A stretch of 64,000 nt of DNA from Alviniconcha marisindica. Taxonomy: Eukaryota; Mollusca; Gastropoda; Provannidae. Positions 23,664-34,300 of the stretch are shown here, piece by piece (position 1 is the stretch's first letter; each line of letters opens with the position of its first letter). A program made the translations under genes and the position numbers. The notes beneath the pieces are model-generated. The model saw only the letters and a program-made list of their open reading frames with translations, was not told the DNA's origin and searched no databases. The stretch spans positions 42,501 to 106,500 of the forward strand of contig JABMCL010000422.1 in the NCBI GenBank assembly GCA_018857735.1. The letters are read 5' to 3'.

Positions 23664-24172
23664 AAGTAAGTAAATATGGTGCTTAACGTCCACTTAAACC
23701 GTAAGGCTTATTAGGGACGGGGAGAATCGGGGGGAAGGGGGTAAGGAGGTGGGGGGAGAGGGAGATTATATACCTATCGCTTCACTGTCACTACCTGGAT
23801 AGTTCAGGAGCTGTGTGAGAGTCGAGGTGGCCGTCCTGAGCTGTCCGTCCTAACGAGCCTTCTGGTTTCCGTGGACGTAAAGAATTATTGAACCGTGCTT
23901 CGGCATTGGTCACAACATGTCCCTAATATGTCAACTGACATCTGAGGACATGAAGCATCTCTTCATTATCATGTCACCACCAGAATGACTCCTGCATTAA
24001 GATGGGCAGCGATGAGAGTCATTTTAATGTTTCATTAATTGTGAGGGACAAAGCCACAAGACAGTGTCCTAAGACAACTTTTGAAGAGAAAGGAGAGCCG
24101 AAGCGGATTCGAACCGATGTCCCTCTGCTTACCAGCCTAACGCCTTACCGCTAGGCCTAACCGGCTCACACG
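23664..24172 (-). mobile_element. tRNA-derived SINE interrupted by a SINE-related element
   Basis: Both ends match the 7172-7478 copy: a tail at 23664 and a head with A box at 24158-24148 and exact B box GGTTCGAATCC at 24115-24105. The body is split at about 23800, after TGTCACTACC, by about 175 bp (23800-23976) of the AGTTCAGGAGCTGTGTGAGA element in the opposite sense. The CACCACCAGAATGACTCCTG body resumes at about 23975. Confidence 0.8.
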
Positions 24173-24227
24173 AGCGTAGCAGGCAGGTTGGTTGTAAACT
24201 TTCAGGGGTTCAGTCTAGTAGACAGGG

Positions 24228-24612
24228 TTTAGTTAGTTAGTTAGTTGGTGCTTTGAGCCCAGTCAACCTCAAAAGGTAATATCAGGGCTAACAAGTTTAG
24301 GTTTATCTCCTGATTATTTCTAAAGGAAATTGTAAAACGTTCTATGTAAAAGTTTTGTACAACTCTTTAAAAATATTTCACACAAACATTACCTTAACAT
24401 GCTTCATATTTTGTCAAATTCATTTATAAAGGAAAGTGTAAAACGTTCTACGTAAATGTTTTGAACAATTATTTAAAAATACTTGACACAGCGTAATTTT
24501 TTTGGAACAATTATTTAAAAATACTTGACACGCTTCTTATTTTATAAAACACACCAATCTCACGCAGGAAGTCAAATTAGTTAGTTACTTAGTTGGTGCT
24601 TTGAGCCCATAG
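24228..24612. repeat. Two TTAG-tailed fragments and a diverged direct repeat
   Basis: TTAGTTAGTTAGTTGGTGCT followed by TTGAGCCCA is at 24228 and again at 24580. Between them, GTAAAACGTTCTATGTAAA and a partner with TTTAAAAATA..TTGACAC repeat two to three times. A related TTAGTT..GGATTTTAAA(T)CCCA segment occurs at 17097 and 33117. Confidence 0.55.
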
Positions 24613-25215
24613 TAGACAGGAGCAGTCGAGTTGAGGCAGTTGTAGCACAGAGATGCGAGTTTGTACTGTATTCATGTATCAGTGGGCAGCCAATGGAGAG
24701 CAGCAAGACGAGGAGAGATATGGCCAGTTTGGAAAACTCTCGGGACAAGGCGAGGAGCGTTGCCGTTTGAACTTTTTGTAGTTTGCTAATGTTATTGTGA
24801 ATGTGTGTATGATTACGAATGCTCTCAACACCGTGCCTCAGTCCATGTGTGTATTTTACTTGACACGAGGCAAAAGATATATTGATTTGTTTAGATATAT
24901 ATCAAACAAACGGAAAACGAGAAAAACAACAAAACCTTATCGTTCCCAGTATCACTGGACTGGCCTTCCTCAGGGGCCGGGGTTGTAATGAATTACAATA
25001 CTGTAAAAACACACAGCTTTCTTAAGACAGTTCGCCCCTGTTCACTACTACAGTGCACTACTCCTTCTGTCTGTGGTTTCTGTGTATAGTGACGAAACCG
25101 TATCTCTAACTCAACCAGCAAAGAAGTGAGTGTGAGTGAAAGTACACATTGTAAAGGATGAATGCATAGCCTTCTGCATAAAAGTCCCACATTGGAGAGA
25201 AAGGGGAGAGAAAAA
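24613..25215. other. No gene recognised
   Basis: No supported gene. A 107-codon minus-strand frame crosses the poly-G tract at 25219-25242. Confidence 0.45.
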
Positions 25216-25249
25216 AAGGGGGGGGGGGGGCGGGGGGGGGGACTACTCA

Positions 25250-25580
25250 AAAGTGTCCAAGCACGCACATAAACACGAGGCGCGTCCGCCGCGGGTAAAC
25301 TGAAAAGGAGTTCCATCTCGATTCAAACGCTTTTGGTTTTATTTGTGCTGGCGTAAGCAACGTGGGCGGTTATAAAAGAAACGCCTGATGTAACTGCAGT
25401 TGTCTGTTACAGACTTACTGCTATTACTTTAAGCATCAAAGTAAAACTGTCCGTTGGCTGACAGCTTTTCGAAACCTATGGCGTAAACTACGGGTACGGG
25501 TACTGTTGAAACTGTGGCGGCAACGTAGCGTCCAAGCACGCACGCGGTAAACATGAAGCGCGTGTGCCCCGGCCTCGATG
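25250..25580. mobile_element. Dispersed ~400-bp element, copy 2
   Basis: Shares GCACGCACATAAACACGAGG, GTTCCATCTCGATTCAAACG, GGCGTAAGCAACGTGG and CCGTTGGCTGACAGCTTTTC with the copies at 14090, 26270 and 44395. Its left end lies next to a poly-G tract. Confidence 0.65.
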
Positions 25581-25584
25581 GTAA

Positions 25585-25765
25585 ACACATAGTTCAGGAG
25601 CTGTGTGAAAGTCGAGGTGGCCGTCCCGCTGGGCTGTTCGTCCTAACGAGCCTTCTGGTTTCCGTGGACGTAAAGCTATACTGAACCATGCTCACGCATT
25701 GGTCTCAGCTTGTCCCTAATATGTCAACCGGCATCCGAGGACATTAAGCATCACCTGAACAAGAA
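25585..25765 (+). mobile_element. SINE-related element copy
   Basis: AGTTCAGGAGCTGTGTGAAA through CTTCTGGTTTCCGTGGACGT to CGAGGACATTAAGCATCA. It matches 62636-62790 in the same sense. Confidence 0.65.
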
Positions 25766-25769
25766 GAAT

Positions 25770-26190
25770 GGACGTTAATTACACCCGTCCCTAATAAACC
25801 TTATGGTTTCTGTGGACGTTAAGCACCATGTTTACTTACTTATGGACGTTAATCCCCCCCCCCCCCCCCCCCCCTCCCCGTCCCTAATGAGCATCTTGCT
25901 TTTGTGGACGTAAAGCAAAATGTTGACTATGTACGTTAACACCTAATATGTCAGCGCGACATCCCAGAACATTCAGCCCCACATCATCATCATGGACGTT
26001 AAGCATCGTGTTTAGTTATTCAAACAACCTTTACCCGGTCCTTCACTCACTTAGTCATACGACCTTTATCCCTTACTTATTCAAATGACCTTTATCCCTT
26101 ACTCACTTATTCAAAGGACCAGTATCCTTTGCTCACTTATTCAAACGACCTTTATCTCCGTCACTAATAGTCCTGTCTACGTGGACGTAA
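25770..26190 (+). mobile_element. SINE tail fragments, several in a row
   Basis: CCCGTCCCTAATAAACCTTA and GTGGACGTTAAGCACCATGT end in TTTACTTACTTA. Degraded versions (CCGTCCCTAATGAGC, GGACGTAAAGCAAAAT) follow a poly-C run at about 25856-25875, and a loose repeat (CCTTTATCCCTTACTCACTTATTC) spans 26030-26150. Confidence 0.55.
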
Positions 26191-26264
26191 AGCAAGATTA
26201 AAGAAGATTCCAACAGCAGAGCTCAGGAGCTGTGTGAAAGTCGAGGTGGATGTAAAGCAACATT

Positions 26265-26525
26265 TGGAAAATAATTCAAACGATTTTGGTTTTATTTGTG
26301 CTCAGGTTGGCGTAAGCAGCGTGGTTGGTTATAAAAGACTACGCCTAACAGGCCATAATTTGACTTGTCTGTTACAAACTTGCTGCCCTTTGAGCATCAA
26401 CGAAAAACTGTCCGTTAGCTGACCGATTTTCGAGACCTTTGGCGCAATCAGTCAGGCTATGCAGTCAGGTTGGAGGAAGAATGTAAACCAGTGGTTGGAG
26501 TTTGCTGGTTAGGAGTCGAGATTGA
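26265..26525. mobile_element. Dispersed ~400-bp element, copy 3 (partial)
   Basis: TTTGGTTTTATTTGTGCT, GGCGTAAGCAGCGTGG, CTGTCCGTTAGCTGACCG and GAAGAATGTAAACCAGTGGT follow the order in copies 1, 2 and 4. The left part is missing. Confidence 0.65.
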
Positions 26526-26529
26526 CTGA

Positions 26530-27184
26530 ACTAGTTGAGGACAGTGGTCCATTCAGTCTTAACATTCAGGCTACCACTCTCCTCAACTAGTTCTGCATCC
26601 AGAATTATTCACATTTCAGTCTGGCGCCCATTTCTGATCAAAGACTCTTTTAATAACCACTGAGGTATTTCAAGTTCTTCAGTGAGTAACCCTTCTGATT
26701 AAAATGTTTAGTCACGAGTGTGACCGGTGTCCTTGTTGATGCTAGACTTTTGCTGATAAAACGGGCCCTGTCTTCAGCGAGTAGGCTACTGTGTGCGTGT
26801 TCACACAACTTGCAAAAGCCGGAGCATAAAGATATTATGTTGCTAGAGTCGCACGGCTCAGTGTGCCTAGTGGTGAAGACTTCCGGTGTCAGCGTACCGG
26901 TGAACTGGTGGTCGTTTGGCACATGGTGGCCCCGGCATTAAGTGTCGCAGTTTTTAGTGTCACTGTACTGTGGAAAATGGGCAGCGACCAGAGATCATCA
27001 AGATAGTTTCAGCTCCGTGACTGGCGGTTTTGGTTGTTGCTGTTGTTGTCATTTTTCGTCCACTGACAATAAGGGCTCCGCTTGAGGAACTGCCTTTTTC
27101 ATCCTGCATATGTTATGCAGAACGGGGCACTTGTTCGGCGTTGAGCAATTTTCTCAGAGGGGAGTTGTGGCGGGGGTTGTGGAT
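26530..27184. other. No gene recognised
   Basis: Open frames of 60-124 codons on both strands have no recognised domain or flanking splice signals. Confidence 0.45.
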
Positions 27185-27300
27185 CACAACGCCGGAAGGT
27201 CACGTGACGCCATTCTGTTCTCAGCAGTGGTGGACTTGTAGTAGGTGGTACCGGATGTGGCCGGGATTGTCAGCCGCCCTCTGCGGCCGCCTGGCAGTCT
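27185..27300. promoter_or_regulatory. CpG-containing patch with palindromic E-box and CGCCAT motif
   Basis: The sequence GTCACGTGAC, a USF/MiT-type palindrome, is followed at once by GCCATT, which resembles a YY1 core. Downstream is CG-rich sequence with GCGGCCGC near 27285. In animals this combination marks many TATA-less promoters. It lies about 1 kb upstream of the exon 1 start codon, so it could serve an alternative first exon or a divergent transcript. No coding exon is supported here. Confidence 0.3.
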
Positions 27301-27439
27301 CAGTGTCAAACTCCAAGCACTGCGGGTCAGTCAGTTACGACATCTTTCCTTCCTTTGGAGGAAGGTGCCAGAAAGCGGTGCTCGGAGTGTGTCTCAGTGT
27401 ATGACAGCACTGGGGGCCTGGAAGGCTGAATTTATGGGC

Positions 27440-27445
27440 CATCGA

Positions 27446-27480
<35 letters not shown>
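27440..27480. repeat. (TA)n microsatellite
   Basis: About 18 TA units. Confidence 0.95.
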
Positions 27481-27482
<2 letters not shown>

Positions 27483-27544
27483 GACTGCCGATATACGATA
27501 TATTATCTATGTTGTTGGTACATCAGTGGTCCAGCCGGCCATGG

Positions 27545-27632
27545 AGGTGTCATGTCCTTGAAAGCCCTCATGGGCAAAATTTTGGATTCAACTAACGGTT
27601 TCTGTAGACCCAGGACATGCTTGGACTTTTGT

Positions 27633-27681
<49 letters not shown>

Positions 27682-27700
27682 CTCTCTCTCTTATATATAT
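27545..27700. mobile_element. Dispersed repeat copy B with (CT)n tract
   Basis: Second copy of the 19750-19862 repeat, followed at once by about 50 bp of CT and TA-rich sequence. Confidence 0.6.
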
Positions 27701-28189
27701 GTTATGGTGGATATATATATAGATATATAAACACCATTATGTAGCGCTGCGGTTGACTCGTGCTGCGAAGCTGACACAAAAGAGAAGCTGTATGCACAAC
27801 GCCTGTTTTGTGTAGGCGCGTACGCCTTGCGTCAGCCCTCGCAGTCTATATATGTGGAAAAGATCGCTGTAGCCTACTTCAAGCTTTTATGCTAGGAGCG
27901 CCAGACCGCTGATCTGAATCAAATGTGCGCTGGGCACGTCCACCTTCTCACACGTAGGCTACTGCGCTAGCGCTGAGCACTGACACAACCAACCATGCAT
28001 TGTAAACAAGTTGGTCTCGCTGCGTGCTGTGGCTTGTGTGGACTGTTCGGGCCTGCTGGTCTGTACAGTGCTATGCTCAGAAACCATCGTTTGATGTTTG
28101 TTCAAGCATTAAAAATGAACCACGTCGCTGAATTTGAGAGTCAAAAATTGAAAACGCTTACAAAAATATAAAAATATAAAAGTTATCGA

Positions 28190-28322
28190 AACTATTTATA
28201 CCCGAACCCTTTCAGTCCCTCACCGTCTCGCTCTATGACGTAGTTCCGCTGCCCCCTGATAAGTGTCAATCTACCGCCATAACGTTGGCTGACGATTTGT
28301 CTGTGGCCTGGTCGAACGCAAA
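28190..28322 (+). promoter_or_regulatory. Probable TATA-less promoter and 5' UTR of the zinc-finger gene
   Basis: Just upstream of the start codon are TGACGTAG (half CRE-like, about 28237) and CCGCCATAAC, similar to a YY1 site, which often sits at or just inside the start of TATA-less genes. No TATA box is evident at a suitable distance. The transcription start is not visible from sequence alone, and a further upstream non-coding exon cannot be excluded. Confidence 0.4.
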
Positions 28323-28331
28323 ATGAAGAGG
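28323..28331 (+). CDS. Coding exon 1 (Met-Lys-Arg only)
   Basis: ATG AAG AGG is followed directly by the strong donor GTGAGT at 28332. The start has A at -3. An in-frame TGA at 28290-28292 closes the frame upstream, which favours this ATG as the true start. The exon ends in phase 0 and joins exon 2, giving a very basic N-terminus (MKRKKP). The 4,003-bp intron 1 follows. Nine-nucleotide first coding exons are too short for ORF calling and this one is inferred from the donor, the phase and the promoter-like context. Confidence 0.68.
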
Positions 28332-31300
28332 GTGAGTCGTTAATTCAAGTATATTCCCTCTTGAAACATTTACCATTTAACTCTACAGCCAGTCCGTATG
28401 TGTTGGCGGCATGTTACAAGCAGTAGCGGATGCCGACCAGACTACAGCATCGGCGGACAGCAAAGCGAAATTTGCATACACTGCTGTTGGCAAAGCCTTG
28501 TGTACCTAACACACGCAAAACACACGCACCACGTTGCTGTCATGCCGGCTTTAAAATGGAGGGAGAGAATGCGTGTGAACGGGCATCTCTTAATTTTTTC
28601 TCCCCGTTACTATTTCTTTTTCTTTTTTTTAGCCTTTTGCACACGTGAACGATAAGAATTAAGATGCTGATAGCCTGATAGGCAGTTCCTGATACTGTGA
28701 TAGTCGATCGCAAAGTGAGAACTTTCTTTGTGAACACATATAAAACATTTGTTGTTGTTTCTTTTGTTTTCTTTTTCTTTTTTGTTGGTCGCTGTCAGCA
28801 CACTTCGTGATAGGTCAGAGCTTTTATGCAATATCCGCATTTACAGATTTTGACCTGTCACAGTGTCAGTCAGTTCAAAACTTTTCTCCTCACAACTGCC
28901 TGGGCTAATGTGTGCGCCAGTGAACATCTAGAGAGATTAGATCAGATGCAACTGACTAGTACTAGAAGGAATATTAGATGTGCACTTTTGATATAGTTTT
29001 TATGATATTTGAAGTTTGGATCTGTTAATATGTTTCAGTTTTCATTCAGTATGCTATTGATTATTACGCCATGCATAACATTTGTTGATGTGGAACTGAA
29101 AAGGCAATTTGTACCACTTTTCTCTCCCCACCCCCTTCCCCATAAATTCATAAATATTCAGTAAATTATTGATTTACTTTTTTTATTTTTTATTTTTTTT
29201 AAATTGCATCATGACAATTTTTAGAATTCAATGTGGACTGTTACATGTATTATTAATCATACATGTCATTGTTTCTTCAAGCTGAACTGGTTAAAATGGA
29301 AAAAAACTAGAGTGTGGAGGGCCAGGTACTGAAGTAGTGGTACATATTGGGCGATTCAATGAAGCTGGTTTGCTAGAGTGAATGCGCTTTGTAATCTTTC
29401 GTGCAAGAAGTCGCGAGAGGTCTCAGTGCACTTCTGGGCCGATTTCTGAGTAGGCGTTGCTTCACGCTGTGTATAACAGTGGAAGTTGAACCAAGAATCG
29501 CGAAGCAGTACAAATGCCAGTACTGTTGCAGTTGCAAAAATTAACGTGGAAAGGGGATGGAGGGTGGAAAAAAAGAGTCTTTGTGTAATCTTTTTGGCTG
29601 ACTAGAAGATCACATAGAAGATCACATGTTCATAGAAAAAATGCGTTTTGGGGCATCCTGTAGCACGAGCGACAAGTTATTGCTTATTGCCAGACACATT
29701 ATGAGTACGGGCCTTTAAAGTTGGTAGTGTAAATTTGCAAATTCACTGTCACCGCCTTCCATTGTGAAGAAAGTACGCACTGGAAGTAAAAGCAGCCAAG
29801 GGACTTAAGTGATGCTGGGCAAAAGTCAAGGGAGTTAACAACCCAGCCTGAATCGCCCGATAGTCGTGACTCTTTTTTCCTGCATGCTGGAAACGGAATG
29901 TAAAATTTTAGTACAATATAGTTTTCCCTCTTCCCCCACCTCCACCTGGCCCTGATATAACCGTCCTGGTTGACTGGGCGTAAAACACAAAGTTACATAC
30001 CCACCTCCGTATACCCTTCCCCATCTTCTCCCCATCCCAAATAAGTAATAAGCCGTATGCCCTATGGTTTCTGTGGATGTTATTGTTACACACCATGGTT
30101 ACTTTTTACAAACGTTCTTGTTATTATGATTAATAATTAATCCATTTGCTGCACTTAGGACTTGATTGGTATTTGACTTCAGTAAGTTCAGAAGATGTTA
30201 TTGTAATGTTAGTGTTACTGTTAGACTGTTACTGTGTTAGCATGATTAATTTAATAATTAAACCATTAGCTTGCACTTATGAATCTGATCATGCAATTAG
30301 CAACATACTTTATTACTGTTAGTAGTAAAGTAGTAGTATTACCCATTTATTGATTTAATGTGTTCTGCCACTGCCCATGGGACCCTGGGATTCTAAATCC
30401 TAGCGAAAAAAATGGTCAGTCCAGTGACCTTTTTGTTGTGAAACTAAGTGACTTTGTTGCATACTCTTGGCAGCTATCATTCATTCTATGATACTTTTAA
30501 TACTCAGCTATGTTGAGCTTGAAGTGATGTCTCCAAGTATCATATTCATAATCTGCATGTTACTGTTAGGATCCACCATTCTGAAGTCAGAATATTTTCA
30601 ACTACAGAACCTTTGGTTTAAACAAGAATTTATTCCAGACAAAATAAAGATACAATGAATGGTTATGGGCTCATCAACAAGCTTTCTGTGTAGGTAGTGA
30701 GCTCCTTTGCATACAGCTGGGGAAAACAACACCCACAAATGTATACAGAACCTGTGCCCTCTGTAGTGTGCAGAATATGATCATTGATCTAAACACACAG
30801 AAAGTTCTTGACCTTCTTTCTGACTGACCTTGATTCCAACCATGGCATGACCTAACTAAGGTGTAGATGTGACAGGAGGGGAGTGCATGCATGTGAGTCA
30901 GATGGTGCTTGTGGTGGTGATCAGTCATCTGAAGTCCTCAAGTGTGGGGGCCTTCACCAGGTCATCACTGAGCTGGTGTTGATCTGGTGCTCACAGTCAC
31001 AGATGAAGTTGCAATATATACACTTCGGGGCCTCACAGTATCTTGGGAGTTTGATCTGCACTTGATGACTTGTGTGCTGTATACACTAATACTAAATACA
31101 GGCCACGGGGAACAAGATTGATTGGCAGTGTGGGAAAATAGTGGATGACGGTTAGATGGCTGGTTGAGTCAGCAGTGCCACCAAGTACCACTCACTGAGT
31201 CAGGTTAAGAACTTAAGAAGAGCACTGATTTTAATGGGACAACAGAAAACATGTGCCAGTTTATAATTTGTTTGGGGGGGGGGGGGGGGGGGGACGTTTT

Positions 31301-34300
31301 TCTTCCAGTGCTGTGGACTGACAGTTAAATGATGATAACATTATGGAGAATGAAAACTGTCTACTTATTCTGTTTGGATTGTTGGTGCTGGCGTGCCTAA
31401 CTCGGGAAGTGTGCTGTGCCTAACTCGGGAAGTGCAGAGTATGAATAGTGGAAACCCCCCCCCCCCCCCCCCCCCCCCCCCCAAGCCCACACCCCATCAG
31501 TCAAACAAAATCATCAGTAACCAGTAAATAAAAATGATCCAAATGTATGTCTGGAGTTTTGAAATTCATGGAAGGAGAGAGCTCAGATACGGTGATAGAG
31601 CATTTGCTCTCTTGTCAGTATATAAATTATAACTGTCTTTATATGATCAGTGCTGAATTGATTGACAATGAGTCGAATGACAGTGGTAATACTTTTTTTT
31701 TTGTAGTAGGTACTGGTACAAGTGGTAGGTTCATAAAATAGTAGACTGACTCATGTATGTTTTGTGTTAGCTGGTCATTTCCACAATTCCAGTATATTAA
31801 TGGTTAAGATCAGCATGTACCAAAAAAGAAATCTGCAACTGCCGCAACTGGACAAACATACTGGCTGTTATTTTGTTCACACACACACGCACACACACAA
31901 ACGCACGCATGCACACAAAAGCATCCGAGAGGTAGAGAGAGAGTGTGTGTGTAAGGGAGAGAGAGAGAGTGTGTGTGTGTGTTCTGCTTCTAGACAGGGA
32001 AGGGAGGAGGGTGATTGCTAGTAGAGTTCTACTTCTAGTTAGACTAGTACTTAGTAAGTACTACTACTAGTAGTTAGTAAGTACTAGTAGTAGTAGTATG
32101 GATGACTGTATCTGACCGGTTACATTGGTTGTCTGACCGGCTTCTGTGAACCGCTTTTACCACCTTATAGATTTCCCACCAGTTTGAAAAATATGTAGCA
32201 TGACCACTGCGACAGGATTTCACTTGCAGAGGTACAATGAATGAGAGGTTGATTGGTTTATTCTTTATACAATTATAGGCATTTGATTTTATTGAATGAT
32301 GCAGTTATTGTGTGGTCTGTTGTACTTCCTCCAGAAGAAACCTGTTGTGCGGTCAGCTCCGTCTGGCCAAGGCAGGACAACCAGAGGCAGGAAGACTGTG
32401 GCATCCCTACAAGTCAACAAGGTGCGACGCACCAATTTCCGACGCGTATTTTATCCAGAGAGGTCGAACCCAGCTGCAGAGCGCTCTGGCACTGCTTCAG
32501 GACCATCATCTTCAGTGGAGCCCCGGAAACCCAGGAAACGACGCCCAGTCAGAGGCACAAAGAAGATTGCTGCTTCTTTGAGTGAGATTACTCTTCATTG
32601 TGTATGTGTGTATGCGTGATTGGCAGTGTGAGCATGAGCATGACACTGTTTCAGGTTTCATTTTGTTTGATTAATTACCATTTGTGAACCACCGCACCTT
32701 CCGTTAATTATCAGTTTGTGGTGTGGCATTGAGCGAGGCTGGTTGTATTCTGTGTCTTCATAGTCTTGTTCTTGATTGCTGTTACACCGAAACTAGTGAA
32801 AGTCTGGTCTACAAAATAAGTGTGGCTGTCTTTTCCAGTTCTTCTCTGCTGTGTAGCTAGACTGCTGTCAGCTGCGTGTTTTCTCTTGATGTCTGCTGAA
32901 GTGGGCATCAGCAGTGCTTGTTTTGCTCACTGATGCTTGGTCTTCCTGTCCAGAGACTTTAGTACTTCTACCATTACCATAATAATACTAAATCATAATA
33001 TATTCTTGTAATAGAGGATTTGTTCTGTGTCCTACTGCCTGGAAGGTGTGCTGGAACAAAGTGCCTAAAAGAACAAAACAAAGACAAACACATGACGGCA
33101 TAACATTAACCACAGCTAGTTAGTTCCTGGATTTTAAAATCCCATCAGCTGCACAGGGTCACCTCAGGACAATAACAGGTCATGATAATATATATTATTG
33201 ATGTTAATTGTTATGCATAATGATGTGAATGGAGAGGTAGATGGAGTTTAGTTGGACTGGGGGTAACTCTTGAATTTGAAAGGAATATGTACTTTGAATT
33301 TGAATATGAGACATTGAGAGCCTGAAAAACAGTCTGCGGTTGGTTGAACCTACCAGCTGTTGTTTTGTTTGACCAATTTCTCTTGAGTTTGACACTCATT
33401 GTGATTAATAGACAATACATTATTGTTATTATTACTATGGAGTGCTCACAGAGTGCTGTTGAGAATTCTCAAAGTCAAATACAATACTTTTAATAGTCTG
33501 CAAAATATAAAGGTAAGTTGTATGGCTACATGTCAGATTCAGTAAGCCAATCAGCAGGTAGCTGGCTGGGTGCCATATGCAAAAGCATTGCTATTCATCA
33601 TGGAACTTGGAAGAAGATAGATCTATGCAAGGTGGATATTATGCATGCTGCAATGTACCCAACAGTATAACTTTTGACTCACTTGAAGAAAGAGTCCATG
33701 AAGGCTGCACGATTATGGAACTAATGCAGCTTAAAAAAGCAGGAAAAATAAAACACTATCCCAACAGTTCTGCTCGGATCACATGAAGAAGTGGTCCTGT
33801 GTGATTGTGTCTCAAAATGATGCAGTGTTGTGATAATATGCCATATAATAATTGTCTGCAAATTGTGTCTTGTCATGTTTATCTGTTGGTCATGGTGGCT
33901 TAAATTAATTGACATTTTTTGACAGTTGAGTCGAGAAACAGGAAACATAATTATATGATTCTTTCTCCTAGAGATAGTGGATAGTCCTGCAGTATGCACC
34001 TTTCTCGCCAGTTACGTGTAGTTATTGTTGGCCACATGTGCTCAGGTCATTGAGTCCTTGGTTTTTTTGGTTTGCTGTGTGATTTGTCAGGTTTGGTGTA
34101 CTCATTTCATATCCACTTTCAGTTCAGTGGTTTCACAAAAACAGTGATTAAAAGACATCAAATGTTTTGCTGGATCCAAGCAACACATACAGTGCTGTTG
34201 ACTGAACATTGCTAGCAGCTGCTGTTCCAATGACTGCGCAGGGATTGACGGTGTTTGCAATGGGCCCATGCTGTGTTTATTTATTTATTATGTGAATTTG

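Larger units (their letters stand above)
28332..32334 (+). other. Intron 1 of the zinc-finger gene
   Basis: This 4,003-bp intron has donor GTGAGT and acceptor CCTCCAG. It is AT-rich and mostly single-copy in appearance. It holds an ATTTGCAT octamer near 28473, a SINE-like fragment at 29930-30105, one copy of a dispersed repeat at 30609-30720, a poly-G run (about 31275), a poly-C run (about 31457) and small CA/GA tracts near 31880-31980. Short open frames inside it look random. Confidence 0.7.

Noticed and set aside
27030..27404. 124-codon plus-strand frame as a coding exon
   Set aside because: No domain, a biased start, and no phase-matched splice link to the downstream exons.
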